A stretch of DNA of 25,206 nt from an uncultured Bacteroidales bacterium. Lineage in GTDB: Bacteria > Bacteroidota > Bacteroidia > Bacteroidales > P3. The DNA lies in assembly GCA_937915785.1 (NCBI GenBank), contig CALGGY010000172.1, forward strand, positions 1 through 25,206. The letters run 5' to 3'. Shown piece after piece: positions 6,346 through 15,068 of this stretch; positions within the stretch are counted from its first letter, which is position 1; every line of letters begins with the position of its first letter. Position numbers and translations under genes: made by a program. Under the pieces are notes generated by a model. The model ran no database searches, had not been told where the DNA came from, and saw only the letters and a list, made by a program, of their open reading frames with translations.

Positions 6346-8184
6346 ATGAAGAGAATACTGTTTGTGGTGGCAACAATAGCCGCTCTTGTGCTGACAAGCT
6401 GCGGAGGATTGTCCACAATGAAGAAAAAAAGCAACACCATACGTTATCAGGCCACTCCCAACCCTATGGAGACGCAGGACGGAAAGGTGCAGGTGAAATT
6501 CTCGGGAGCCATACCTGCCAAGTATTTCGACAAAAACGTGGCAGTGTTCATCCAGCCTGTGCTCAACTGGGAGGGCGGGCGCATACCCCTCACTCCCATG
6601 CAGCTGAAAGGCGAGAATGTGGGCGGTGAAGGAACTACCATTAGTTACACCAACGGAGGCCGTTTCACCTACTACGACAACGTTACATTCCGCGAAGGAA
6701 TGGAGCTTGCCACTGTGACCCTTGTGCCTGTGGGCTACAACTGCAAAACCACCGACGACGGCGTGCAGTTTGCCTCCGACGTGCTGAAAAGCCTCAAAGG
6801 CGTTGCTTTCGACTCCGTGGTACTCTCCGACGGTATCTCCAATATCTCGGCAATGGTATCGCTGCAAGGCAACATCGCCATAGCTCCCCAAAACTACGAC
6901 AAACACCGTGGAACCACCGTATCCGCCGACCTTTACTATCCCGTTGGACAATCGGGCCTGAACTGGAACTTTGCCACCAACCAGCGATACAACGCCAAAC
7001 ACAATTTCGACAACCTGAAGGAAGTGATGCTCCGCGACGGACTTCCCAAACACATAAACATCACCGGCTGGGCATCGCCCGAAGGCGAGGAATCGGCCAA
7101 CGTGGGACTTTCTAAACATCGTGCAGAGGAAGGTTTGGCTATGGTCAACAAAATGCTCGACGAGGTGATGCGCCAAATGGCTGAACGCGCCAACATAAAA
7201 GCCGAAGACTACGAATATTACAAATTCCGCAACCTAAAAGAAGTGGTGATAACCTCCACCGCTGCCGGAGAGGACTGGACCCACTTCGTAACCATGGTGG
7301 AAAACTCCAACATCGAGGAGCGCAACGCCATCATCAACGTGGTGGAAACCCAGCGCAACCTTATAAAACGCGAACAGATGATACGCAACATGTCGCTGGT
7401 TTACCGCGAACTGGAAACCGAAATATTCCCCGACCTGCGCCGCAGCCAGATAGCACTTTACTACCCCGAAGCCCGCAAAACCGACCAAGAGCTGGCCAAA
7501 ACAGCCACCCTCACCCCAAACAAACTTACTTTCGACGAACTGATGTACGCCGCTTACATAAACTACAGCTACCCCACCAAACTGAAATACTACAAATGGG
7601 CCACCGAAAACCACAGCTCCGAATGGGCCGCGTGGAACAACTCAGGCGCCATCTCGTACTATCTGGGCGACTACAGCGAAACCGAACGCTACCTCAACGT
7701 GGCCAAGGAGATGAACCCCAACAACCCATGCGTGCTCAACAACTTGGGTCTGCTTATGGTGGCACAGGGCGACTACAGCAACGCCAAATACTATTTCGAC
7801 GAAGCCATTCAGGAAGGCAGCAAAGAGGCCGAAGAAAATCTCATACTGCTCAACCTCAAACGCGGCAACTACGAAGAGGCTCTCGAAATGATGCGCAAAC
7901 AAACCTGCACCTACAACCTTGCCTACTGCCAGCTGATGACTGGTAACAACGGCAACGCCATCAAAACCCTCGACTGCTGCCTCGACCAAGACGCCAAGAC
8001 ATATTACCTGCGTGCAATATGCTACGCACGCCTCGACGACGCCACCGGCATTTTCGAAAACCTAAAACAGGCCTGCATACAGGATCCCTCGTTCAAAATC
8101 AAGGCCAAACGCGACGTGGAATTCAAAAAATACTGGGACGCAGTGGAATTCCGCGACGCCCTGAAAGGTATCGAAGAATACTAA
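6346..8184 (+). CDS. Lipoprotein with OmpA-like segment and C-terminal TPR repeats
   Basis: A 612-residue protein when started at the ATG at 6346; an in-frame ATG 48 bases upstream (6298) would bury the signal peptide behind 16 charged residues and is rejected. Residues 1-18 form a lipoprotein signal peptide with the lipobox LTSC and Cys19 as the lipidated residue. Residues about 30-200 look like beta-rich sandwich material. Residues 236-262 (INITGWASPEGEES then LSKHRAE) resemble the core of an OmpA-like peptidoglycan-binding domain. From about 425 to 590 there are TPR-like repeats (for example WNNSGAISYYLGDYSETERY and VLNNLGLLMVAQGDYSNAKY). Such architecture suggests an outer-membrane-anchored periplasmic scaffold. 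I recognise the type as a common Bacteroidales protein but not a named gene. It is followed by a hairpin terminator. Confidence 0.85.
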   Translation: MKRILFVVATIAALVLTSCGGLSTMKKKSNTIRYQATPNPMETQDGKVQVKFSGAIPAKYFDKNVAVFIQPVLNWEGGRIPLTPMQLKGENVGGEGTTISYTNGGRFTYYDNVTFREGMELATVTLVPVGYNCKTTDDGVQFASDVLKSLKGVAFDSVVLSDGISNISAMVSLQGNIAIAPQNYDKHRGTTVSADLYYPVGQSGLNWNFATNQRYNAKHNFDNLKEVMLRDGLPKHINITGWASPEGEESANVGLSKHRAEEGLAMVNKMLDEVMRQMAERANIKAEDYEYYKFRNLKEVVITSTAAGEDWTHFVTMVENSNIEERNAIINVVETQRNLIKREQMIRNMSLVYRELETEIFPDLRRSQIALYYPEARKTDQELAKTATLTPNKLTFDELMYAAYINYSYPTKLKYYKWATENHSSEWAAWNNSGAISYYLGDYSETERYLNVAKEMNPNNPCVLNNLGLLMVAQGDYSNAKYYFDEAIQEGSKEAEENLILLNLKRGNYEEALEMMRKQTCTYNLAYCQLMTGNNGNAIKTLDCCLDQDAKTYYLRAICYARLDDATGIFENLKQACIQDPSFKIKAKRDVEFKKYWDAVEFRDALKGIEEY

Positions 8185-8207
8185 GACCGCATTTATAACT
8201 CTATAAA

Positions 8208-8246
8208 AGAATCTAAAACAGTACGCTGCTTTAGGTTCTTTTTTTT
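8208..8246 (+). terminator. Rho-independent terminator after the OmpA/TPR lipoprotein gene
   Basis: Arms 8208-8221 and 8226-8239 pair over 14 positions with one G-U pair and one A-C mismatch around the tetraloop TACG, followed by a T run to 8246. It ends only 17 bp before the pssA start codon. Confidence 0.75.
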
Positions 8247-8263
8247 ACAAAACAGTTCAACAA

Positions 8264-9019
8264 ATGATAAAACGACTGATACCCAACTTGATAACCCTGT
8301 CTAACCTCACCTGCGGCGTGATAGCCATATATTGTGCCGTGCAGGGATGGCTAATAACGGCCGCACTGTTCATATTGCTCGGTGCCTTTTTCGACTTTTT
8401 CGACGGCCTTACAGCCCGCCTGCTGCACGTGCAGTCGCCGTTGGGCAAGGAGCTCGACTCCCTCTCCGATGTGGTTACTTTTGGCGTGGCACCGGGTTTC
8501 ATTGCCTTCTCCATACTTGGCGATGTGGTTCCGGACCAATTGAGGTGGCTGCCGTGGATTGCATTTCTGATACCCGCCTTTTCATCGTATCGATTGGGCA
8601 AATTTAATATCGACGAGCGGCAAACAACCTCGTTTATAGGTCTGCCAACGCCTGCCAACGCACTGATATGGCTTTCGTTGGGCGTTATGCACTCGCTCGC
8701 CGCGATAAGCGACACCGGCAGCTGGCAGTGGTCTGTGGCAGGATGGCCGGTTTATGATGCCATTAGTTGTGTTTTGGAAAACCCGTGGGTGATTTCGGCC
8801 ATGGTGGTTCTGTTGTGCATAGCTTTGGTAGCCGAACTGCCGCTGTTTTCGCTCAAATTCCACAACCTCGGCTGGGCCGACAACAAAGTGCGGTTCGTTT
8901 TCCTTATCAGCGCCGTGGCACTTATCGCAATTTTCGGCGTTTTGGCAATACCCTTTGTAATGATTTTGTACATAATACTTTCCATCTGCTTTCCACCAAA
9001 ACTTCCCCACCATGATTGA
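8264..9019 (+). CDS. pssA: CDP-diacylglycerol--serine O-phosphatidyltransferase
   Basis: A 251-residue integral membrane enzyme that makes phosphatidylserine from CDP-diacylglycerol and serine, the precursor of phosphatidylethanolamine. The CDP-alcohol phosphatidyltransferase signature DX2DGX2ARX8GX3DX3D is complete: D44, D47-G48, A51-R52, G61, D65 and D69. Several hydrophobic segments (about 15-45, 70-105, 125-150, 175-195, 215-245) fit a polytopic membrane protein. The start at 8264 gives the usual short N-terminus IKRLIPNLITLSNLTCG of this subfamily. It overlaps the following M20 gene by 8 bases (ATGATTGA), which indicates co-transcription, and lies directly behind a terminator with no promoter visible in the 17-bp gap. 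Confidence 0.93.
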   Translation: MIKRLIPNLITLSNLTCGVIAIYCAVQGWLITAALFILLGAFFDFFDGLTARLLHVQSPLGKELDSLSDVVTFGVAPGFIAFSILGDVVPDQLRWLPWIAFLIPAFSSYRLGKFNIDERQTTSFIGLPTPANALIWLSLGVMHSLAAISDTGSWQWSVAGWPVYDAISCVLENPWVISAMVVLLCIALVAELPLFSLKFHNLGWADNKVRFVFLISAVALIAIFGVLAIPFVMILYIILSICFPPKLPHHD

Positions 9020-10208
9020 CAGAATAAAACAGCTTGCATCGCAATACTACGATGAGATAATAGCCTGCCGCCGCCATCTGCACCAGCACCCCGAACTGTC
9101 GCAGGAGGAGTTCAAAACTATGGAGTTTGTTGCCGAAAGGCTGCGTAGCTATGGCATACAGCCCACCACGGGCGTGGCCAAGACGGGCGTTGTGGCAACT
9201 ATCGAGGGCCGAAACCCACAAGCCTATTGTGTGGCCCTGCGCGCCGACTACGACGCACTGCCATTGGAAGAATGCACCGGCCTGCCTTTCGCCTCACAGA
9301 ACAAGGGCGTTATGCACGCTTGCGGACACGACATGCACACTTCATCGCTACTGGGTGCCACCAAAATATTGTCGCAGCTCCGAAACGAGTTTGAAGGCAC
9401 CATAATGCTTATTTTCCAGCCCTCGGAGGAGAAATACCCCGGAGGCGCCTTTATGATGCTCGAGGACGGCGTTTTCGACCGTCGCAAACCCAACGAGATT
9501 TACTCGTTCCACTGCCTGCCCGAGATGGACTGCGGACGCATAGGCATGCGCAAAGGCAAATACATGGCCTCCACCGATGAGCTGTACCTTACGGTGAAAG
9601 GCCGTGGCGGACACGGGGGCACACCCAACCTCGACATCGACCCCATCGTCATTGCCTCGCACATCATTGTGGCCATGCAGCAGATAGTTAGCCGCAACGC
9701 CAACCCTGTTATGCCCACCATACTCTCGTTTGGCAAAATGGTGGGGCTGGGACGTACCAACATAATTCCCGACGAGGTGAAGATAGAAGGTACCATACGC
9801 ACTTTCGATGAAGAGTGGCGTCTCGACGCACACCGACGCATTACGCGAATAGCGCAGGGCATGGCCGAAAGCATGGGCGGTAGCTGCGACGTGTTTATCG
9901 ATTTTGGATACCCCTACGTGTTCAATGACGACGACTGCACACAACGTACCCACGACAACGGGGTGGAGTATTTCGGAGCCGGCAACGTAGAGTGGCTCGA
10001 CATGCGGATGACCGCCGAGGATTTCGCCTTTTTTGCACAAAAAGTGCCCGCCTGCTACTACCGCATCGGCGTGCATATCCCCGGCACTCCCATCACCAAC
10101 CTGCACCGTCCCAACCTTATGATCGACGAAAAGTCGATAGAATACGCCATGGGATTTATAGCCTACAACGCCATCAAAGCATTGAAAACCAAATCAAAAT
10201 TGCAATAA
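9012..10208 (+). CDS. M20-family amidohydrolase (N-acyl-amino acid or hippurate hydrolase type)
   Basis: A 398-residue cytosolic metalloenzyme of the M20D/amidohydrolase group, which removes acyl groups from N-acyl amino acids or peptides-like amides. Visible motifs are HQHPELSQEE at 24-33, LRADYDALPLEE at 77-88, MHACGHDMHTSSLLG at 101-115 with metal ligands C104 and H106, IFQPSEE at 134-140 with the catalytic Glu pair, and H167 in SFHCLP. GRGGHGGTPNLDIDP marks the dimerisation (lid) domain. No signal peptide is present. The ATG overlaps the pssA stop, and the next gene follows 2 bp after this stop, so translation is probably coupled. Substrate cannot be read from the sequence. Confidence 0.92.
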   Translation: MIDRIKQLASQYYDEIIACRRHLHQHPELSQEEFKTMEFVAERLRSYGIQPTTGVAKTGVVATIEGRNPQAYCVALRADYDALPLEECTGLPFASQNKGVMHACGHDMHTSSLLGATKILSQLRNEFEGTIMLIFQPSEEKYPGGAFMMLEDGVFDRRKPNEIYSFHCLPEMDCGRIGMRKGKYMASTDELYLTVKGRGGHGGTPNLDIDPIVIASHIIVAMQQIVSRNANPVMPTILSFGKMVGLGRTNIIPDEVKIEGTIRTFDEEWRLDAHRRITRIAQGMAESMGGSCDVFIDFGYPYVFNDDDCTQRTHDNGVEYFGAGNVEWLDMRMTAEDFAFFAQKVPACYYRIGVHIPGTPITNLHRPNLMIDEKSIEYAMGFIAYNAIKALKTKSKLQ

Positions 10209-10210
10209 AA

Positions 10211-11458
10211 ATGAAGAAAACAATCATCTTGACCCTGTTTTGGGCTTTGTGCCAATTGGCCGTGGCCCAGTCGAACATCAATGTGCTGTTTATCGGCAAC
10301 AGCTATACCGATGTGAACAATTTGCCCGCGCTTATCCAGCAGATGGGCTACTCCACCGGCGACACTATGCGCTACCAGTCCAACCTGCCGGGGGGCTGCA
10401 ATTTTATCCAGCACTGCACAAACAACTCGATGACGCTTATCTGTCAGGGCGGATGGGACGTGGTTGTACTGCAGGAGCAGAGCCAGGCACCCTCGTTCCC
10501 CGATTTTCAAGTGGCGAGCGAATGTCTGCCCTACGCAGCACGTCTGGTTGATTCGGTGTACGCCAACAGCCACTGCGCCAACCCTGTGTTTTACATGACT
10601 TGGGGACGCAAAAATGGCGATGCCCAGAATGGTGCAAATTTCCCGCCCCTTGCCACATACAACGGCATGGACAGCCTTTTGGCCCTGCGCTATATGATGA
10701 TGAAAGACTCCAACGACGCCAGCGTTTCGCCAGTGGGCAAAGTGTGGCACTATATCCGCGACAGCTTCCCCTCGATAGAGCTGTACCAGTCCGACGAGAG
10801 CCACCCCTCCATGGCAGGCTCCTACGCCGCAGCATGCAGTTTCTACGCCGTGCTTTTCGGCAAGGACCCCACGGGAGTTTCCTACACATCGTCGCTCGAT
10901 GCGGCCACGGCAAGCACCATAAGGCAGGTGGCAAAAAAGATAGTTTACGACAGCCTCTCAAAATGGCTCAGGCCAAACCCGATGGCCGATTTCAGCTACG
11001 CCGAAAATCCGACAGGAGTAGCGTTTACCAACCTGTCGCAGAAAGCCGACTCGTACCTTTGGGATTTTGCCGACGGCACCACCGATACCGCGGCCAATCC
11101 AACACATCTGTTTCCCTCCCAAGGCACATACAATGTGAAACTTATAGCTTTCCGCCACTGTATGCCCGACACCATTACCAAATCGGTTACCGTAAATTCG
11201 GGCGTAGGATTGAACTCGTCACACCAAACTGCTGTAGAGCTGTTTCCCAATCCCGCAAGTAACTATCTTAGAATAAGCGGTTTAGAAAATTGTACAGATA
11301 TTGCCGTTTATTCCGCCGATGGAAAGAAAGTGTTTGAAAAAACATCTCCTTCGATTACGGAAGTTGTTGATACCAAGAACTTTGCAAGCGGAGTTTATGT
11401 TGTGCGGATTTCCAATCGCAATGGTGAAACAGTGCCTAAGATCTTTATAAAGAAATAG
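10211..11458 (+). CDS. Secreted SGNH-like (DUF4886-type) hydrolase with PKD domain and T9SS sorting domain
   Basis: A 415-residue exported protein; the start at 10211 begins a signal peptide (residues 1-20, cleavage after VAQ), whereas a frame opening at 9992 lies inside the M20 gene. Residues 24-250 form an SGNH-type hydrolase: GNSYT at 29-33 with Ser31 as probable nucleophile, VVVLQEQSQAP at 84-94, and DESH at 195-198 as the catalytic D-x-x-H. Residues about 256-328 are a PKD domain (SYLWDFADGTTDT, then NPTHLFPSQGTYNVKL). Residues 342-415 are a type A T9SS C-terminal sorting domain (ELFPNPASNYLRI, YSADGKKV, ASGVYVVRI). The protein should be secreted by T9SS and may attach to the cell surface. 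The last about 240 bases are markedly more AT-rich than the rest of the gene. Confidence 0.9.
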   Translation: MKKTIILTLFWALCQLAVAQSNINVLFIGNSYTDVNNLPALIQQMGYSTGDTMRYQSNLPGGCNFIQHCTNNSMTLICQGGWDVVVLQEQSQAPSFPDFQVASECLPYAARLVDSVYANSHCANPVFYMTWGRKNGDAQNGANFPPLATYNGMDSLLALRYMMMKDSNDASVSPVGKVWHYIRDSFPSIELYQSDESHPSMAGSYAAACSFYAVLFGKDPTGVSYTSSLDAATASTIRQVAKKIVYDSLSKWLRPNPMADFSYAENPTGVAFTNLSQKADSYLWDFADGTTDTAANPTHLFPSQGTYNVKLIAFRHCMPDTITKSVTVNSGVGLNSSHQTAVELFPNPASNYLRISGLENCTDIAVYSADGKKVFEKTSPSITEVVDTKNFASGVYVVRISNRNGETVPKIFIKK

Positions 11459-11460
11459 TT

Positions 11461-12939
11461 ATGACAACCACAAAAATTCAGGCTTTTTTCCTAATCTTTG
11501 CGGTATCGGCAACGGCACTTTTTGCACAAAGCCAGTACGATACCACCGACATCAAACGCCATTTGTATTACCTTGCTTCCGACGAGCTCGGCGGTCGCTA
11601 TCCCGAAACCGAGGGCAGCCAAAAGGCTTCGGACTACCTGCGTGGCCAATACGCCGCCATGGGTCTGAAACTCCTTTTCGACAACGGTTTCCAGCATTTC
11701 CAGTTTATCAACGGCTGGACCTCCGGCGACTCAAACCAAGCCATCCTCAACGGACGTAAGTTGCAGATAGAGAAGGATTTTGTTCCGATGGACTATTTCC
11801 AGACACGCCTTTCGTCGCTCGATGCCGAGGTAGTGGCCGTTTGGGGCAACATAAGCAAGTTTTCGGACACGGAGCCGGAGTTCAAAAACCGCTGGGTGAT
11901 GATGGTTGAGAACGCCGCATACGACGACCTCAGCCGATCTCACCGTGTGGTGAAACTTATGCGTGCCGGTGCTTCCGGAGTGCTGATAGTTGCCGACACA
12001 CTGAGGCCCGAAATACTGAACGTGTATCGGATATCTACCCACAAAACCACCACTATGGGACCTGTGGCATGTATCAGCAAAGCCATTGCCGACTCGCTGC
12101 TCAGAGGTGCAGGCCTTACGGTGGACGAAATTGTGAATAGCACCCGTACGAGCGGCGTATCGCCAACATCGGTAAACTATACGAAAAAACTGGCGAAAAC
12201 CATTGCTGTAACTACCCATTTCATGCCCACATACACCAACGCCAAAAACGTGGTGGCATACATGGAAGGCAGCGACCCAGTGCTTAAAAACGAGATTATC
12301 GTCGTGGGCGGACACTACGACCATCTTGGCACCCAAACGCGCAACAGCCGCAAAACGGGGCTGCCCGTAACCAAGATTTACAACGGGGCCGACGACAACG
12401 GTTCGGGCTCGGTGGGTGTGTTGGAGCTGGCGCAGAAATATTCACGGCAGGCCAACCGTCCCAAACGCTCGGTGATTTTTGTGAATTTCGACGCCGAAGA
12501 GCTTGGACTTATAGGCTCGTCGCACTTTTTCGACGACACCAACGCCATAAATCCACTCTGTGTAAAGGCCATGATAAACCTCGACATGATTGGCCGCTAC
12601 ACCGATGAAAAAGGGCTGAGCGTGATAGGAACCAACACATCAAAAGAAACCAAAGAGCTGCAAAAAATGATATCAAAGTCGAACAATGGACTGAAAACTG
12701 TTGATTTTCCCACAAGTTCGGTTTTGTTTTTCGGCTCCGACCATGTGAATTACTACAAGCACAAGATTCCGGTGGTTTTCTTCTGTACCAACGTGCATCC
12801 CGACTACCACAAGCCCACCGACACTGCCGAAAAAATCAACTATCAGGCAATGAGCCACATACTGCAGATGGCCGACATCTTGCTCGACAACCTTGCCAAC
12901 CGCAAGCGTAATTTGAATTTCAAAGCGTTGGAATTTTGA
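11461..12939 (+). CDS. Secreted M28-family zinc aminopeptidase with PA-like insert
   Basis: A 492-residue exported metallopeptidase starting 2 bp after the previous stop. Residues 1-22 are a signal peptide (cleavage near LFA-QSQ). The dizinc site of clan MH is intact: H285 and D287 in GGHYDHLG, D311 in NGADDNGSGS, the E346-E347 pair in NFDAEELG, D375 in INLDMIG and H450 in HPDYHKPTD. Residues about 130-230 resemble a protease-associated (PA) insert. The C-terminus (NLNFKALEF) lacks a T9SS sorting domain, so it is probably periplasmic or exported by another way, unlike its upstream neighbour. It probably trims N-terminal residues from peptides. It converges on gldD. Confidence 0.93.
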   Translation: MTTTKIQAFFLIFAVSATALFAQSQYDTTDIKRHLYYLASDELGGRYPETEGSQKASDYLRGQYAAMGLKLLFDNGFQHFQFINGWTSGDSNQAILNGRKLQIEKDFVPMDYFQTRLSSLDAEVVAVWGNISKFSDTEPEFKNRWVMMVENAAYDDLSRSHRVVKLMRAGASGVLIVADTLRPEILNVYRISTHKTTTMGPVACISKAIADSLLRGAGLTVDEIVNSTRTSGVSPTSVNYTKKLAKTIAVTTHFMPTYTNAKNVVAYMEGSDPVLKNEIIVVGGHYDHLGTQTRNSRKTGLPVTKIYNGADDNGSGSVGVLELAQKYSRQANRPKRSVIFVNFDAEELGLIGSSHFFDDTNAINPLCVKAMINLDMIGRYTDEKGLSVIGTNTSKETKELQKMISKSNNGLKTVDFPTSSVLFFGSDHVNYYKHKIPVVFFCTNVHPDYHKPTDTAEKINYQAMSHILQMADILLDNLANRKRNLNFKALEF

Positions 12940-12996
12940 TGCGCTGCTGTTTTCCCCTCGAATAGCAGGGGGTATCGTTTTAGGCGGACAATATCT

Positions 12997-13587
12997 CTAT
13001 TTCCACTGCAGGGTTTCCAGAATGTGTCGAACGTCGTCCTGCATGTAGTTGATTACGGGCTCCAGCGAGTCGTAGTTTGGGGTGTTGTTTATGTACATGG
13101 CTCCACGCACAAAATGTTTGGCACTGTCGGTAGCCCAAAATTGGAATGTAGAGGCAATTTGCTGGCCTTTGAGTCGGAAAGTGTTGGCAAACACCTTGCG
13201 TTCGGGATTGTTGTAGGCTTGTTCCTCCACCCCCGATGCCTTTTGGTAATGAAGTCGCAGCAGCTGGTCTGCGGTGTCCACCTCGTTGCCGAGTTGGGCA
13301 GAGGTTTTCAGAGTTTTGTAGCTCAAAAAGATAACTCCGTTGTATTCGGGATAAACAATGTCGATCCATTTTATCGAAGGCAGATCCTTTTTCATCACCA
13401 CGTTGGCGCAGGTGGGGTATTCGAAAGTGATGCCAAGGGCGGAGGTGTCGTAGGTGCGGTAGTTTTTTTCGGGCAGGGTTATGCGGTAGTATGTGGTGGG
13501 CTTTGGGGCGTAGGTAGGGGTTTCGCTGCAGGCTGCGGCAAGCAGTGCGGCGGCAATGGCAATCAATAATAATGTGTTAGTCTTCAT
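12997..13587 (-). CDS. gldD: Gliding motility / T9SS lipoprotein GldD
   Basis: A 196-residue lipoprotein. Residues 1-19 are a signal peptide with lipobox LAAAC and Cys20. The conserved GldD pattern is present: APKPTTYYRITLPEKNYRTY at 27-46, FEYP, a Trp-Ile-Asp-Ile-x-Tyr-Pro stretch, IFLSYK, and a C-terminal LRGxMYINNTPNYDS-like region (here FVRGAMYINNTPNYDSLEP). GldD is required for gliding in Flavobacterium and is found in T9SS-bearing Bacteroidota, though its exact role is unclear. It overlaps gldE by 11 bp on the same strand, the normal gldE-gldD order. Confidence 0.9.
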   Translation of the reverse strand: MKTNTLLLIAIAAALLAAACSETPTYAPKPTTYYRITLPEKNYRTYDTSALGITFEYPTCANVVMKKDLPSIKWIDIVYPEYNGVIFLSYKTLKTSAQLGNEVDTADQLLRLHYQKASGVEEQAYNNPERKVFANTFRLKGQQIASTFQFWATDSAKHFVRGAMYINNTPNYDSLEPVINYMQDDVRHILETLQWK

Positions 13588-14863
13588 CTTGCTTGTTTTT
13601 TTCGATGGTAACTTTCACTTCTTCAATTCGGCGGTTGTCGGCTTTTTGTATGGTAAAGTTGAAATTTTTGATGTTCACTTTGGTTCCCGGCTGAGGTATT
13701 TCGCCAACCACTTCGAGTATCAGTCCGGCAAGGGTTTCGGCATCGCCGCGCGCTTCGTCGAAGGTCTCGTCGTCGAGGTCGAGGGCTTTGCAGAAATCTA
13801 TTATGCTTGTCTTGGCTTCGAAAACAAAGGAGGTGTCGTCGATTTTTTGGAACGCCTGTTCGGTCTTGTCGTACTCGTCGGTAATTTCGCCCACAATTTC
13901 TTCGATAATGTCCTCAAGGGTAACAATGCCAGAGGTGCCGCCGTATTCGTCCACCACAATGGCAAGGTGTATTTTCAGAGTCTGGAACTCGTGTAGTAGG
14001 TCGCTAACGCTCTTGGTCTCGGGCACAAAGAAAGGCTTGCGAAGCAGGCTTGTCCACGATTTGGAGCGGTCCTTGGCCATCACCGAAAGCAGGTCTTTCA
14101 CATACAGTATGCCTTTGATGTTGTCCATCGAACCGTTGTAAACAGGTATCCTCGAAAAGCCGGTGCTCTCGTACAGCTCCACCACTTTGTCGAGCGGTTC
14201 GTCGTCGGCAATGGCCACAATGTCGATACGCGATTTCATTATTTCGCTCACCACAAGGTCGCCAAAGCGGACAATGCCTTTCAGCATCTGAGTTTCGGTT
14301 TCCACATCGTCGCCGCCTTCGGCAATTTCCAGAACGTCGGACATTTCGTCGCCCGAAAGTGCGTTGGTGTTGTTGGTGGTGATGAACCTCGATTTCAGCC
14401 AAACGGACAGCATGGCGCATGGTTTGAAGAGCCACGACACAAACTGTATGGCCACCGCATGGTTTGATATAATTTCAGATTCTTTTTCCTTGGCGTAATA
14501 TCTTGGCAACCAGTGTACAAGCAGAGATGCAAGGAGCAGGTACACAAAAACTCCCACCACCACAATCAGGTGTGCGTACCAAGGCCAAGACACGTCGGGC
14601 ATGTTGAGGTTGATGAGCACCAGCAGCAGAAACAGCGTAAAACCTTGGAAAGCGAAAGTGGCAAACTCGAGTGCCGAGAGGGTACGGTCTTCGTTTTCTA
14701 GCAGTTTTACCACGCGTGTGGAGGCAGTGGTGCCGGTGTTTTTAATCTCATCTAATTCGCTGTGGCTGAGCTCCTCCACGGAGTGGTAGAACATCGACGA
14801 AAAAATGGCCAGCAGAAATAGTATTATGGCAATGGATGCCAGCAAAATGTTTGTAATAAGCAT
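13577..14863 (-). CDS. gldE: Gliding motility-associated protein GldE (CorC/HlyC family membrane protein)
   Basis: A 428-residue inner-membrane protein. The N-terminal CNNM/DUF21 part has hydrophobic segments at about 3-26, 68-85 and 98-118. A CBS pair follows at about 205-330 (MKSRIDIVAIADDEPL, GFSRIPVYNGSMDNIKGILY, then AIVVDEYGGTSGIVTLEDII), and the C-terminal CorC_HlyC domain ends with the GTKVNIKNFNFTIQ segment. Generic relatives are Mg/Co efflux-like proteins; the position directly upstream of and overlapping gldD identifies it as GldE, whose overexpression is reported to compensate for weak GldD in Flavobacterium. A TAnnTTTG element lies 26 bp upstream. Confidence 0.9.
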   Translation of the reverse strand: MLITNILLASIAIILFLLAIFSSMFYHSVEELSHSELDEIKNTGTTASTRVVKLLENEDRTLSALEFATFAFQGFTLFLLLVLINLNMPDVSWPWYAHLIVVVGVFVYLLLASLLVHWLPRYYAKEKESEIISNHAVAIQFVSWLFKPCAMLSVWLKSRFITTNNTNALSGDEMSDVLEIAEGGDDVETETQMLKGIVRFGDLVVSEIMKSRIDIVAIADDEPLDKVVELYESTGFSRIPVYNGSMDNIKGILYVKDLLSVMAKDRSKSWTSLLRKPFFVPETKSVSDLLHEFQTLKIHLAIVVDEYGGTSGIVTLEDIIEEIVGEITDEYDKTEQAFQKIDDTSFVFEAKTSIIDFCKALDLDDETFDEARGDAETLAGLILEVVGEIPQPGTKVNIKNFNFTIQKADNRRIEEVKVTIEKNKQDED

Positions 14864-14888
14864 TGTGTGTTGTCGTAAAAGTATCTTG

Positions 14889-14896
14889 CAAAGTTA
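14889..14896 (-). promoter_or_regulatory. Bacteroidota-type -7 element upstream of gldE
   Basis: On the minus strand TAACTTTG matches TAnnTTTG, leaving a short leader of about 20 nt before gldE. The -33 region is A/C-rich without a clear TTTG. It implies that gldE-gldD is transcribed separately from the GH78 gene that ends about 170 bp upstream. The rest of the 205-bp gap (14864-15068) shows nothing recognisable. Confidence 0.5.
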
Positions 14897-15068
14897 CATT
14901 ATTTTTTCCGTTTTTTTGTGGCTTATTTTTTCAAGTGTCTGCGAGTGGCTTGTAACTGTCGGTTTATCAATATGTTGAGTTGGTGGGATATTGTAGCTGC
15001 TGTGGTTCGGGCAATTGTTTTTGAGGGTGTTATGGTGTATGGCTGATGCGCAAATGAGCAAATTTTGA

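Noticed and set aside
9348..10106. Minus-strand frame of 252 codons opposite the M20 gene
   Set aside because: Shadow of a gene with complete metal-binding motifs.
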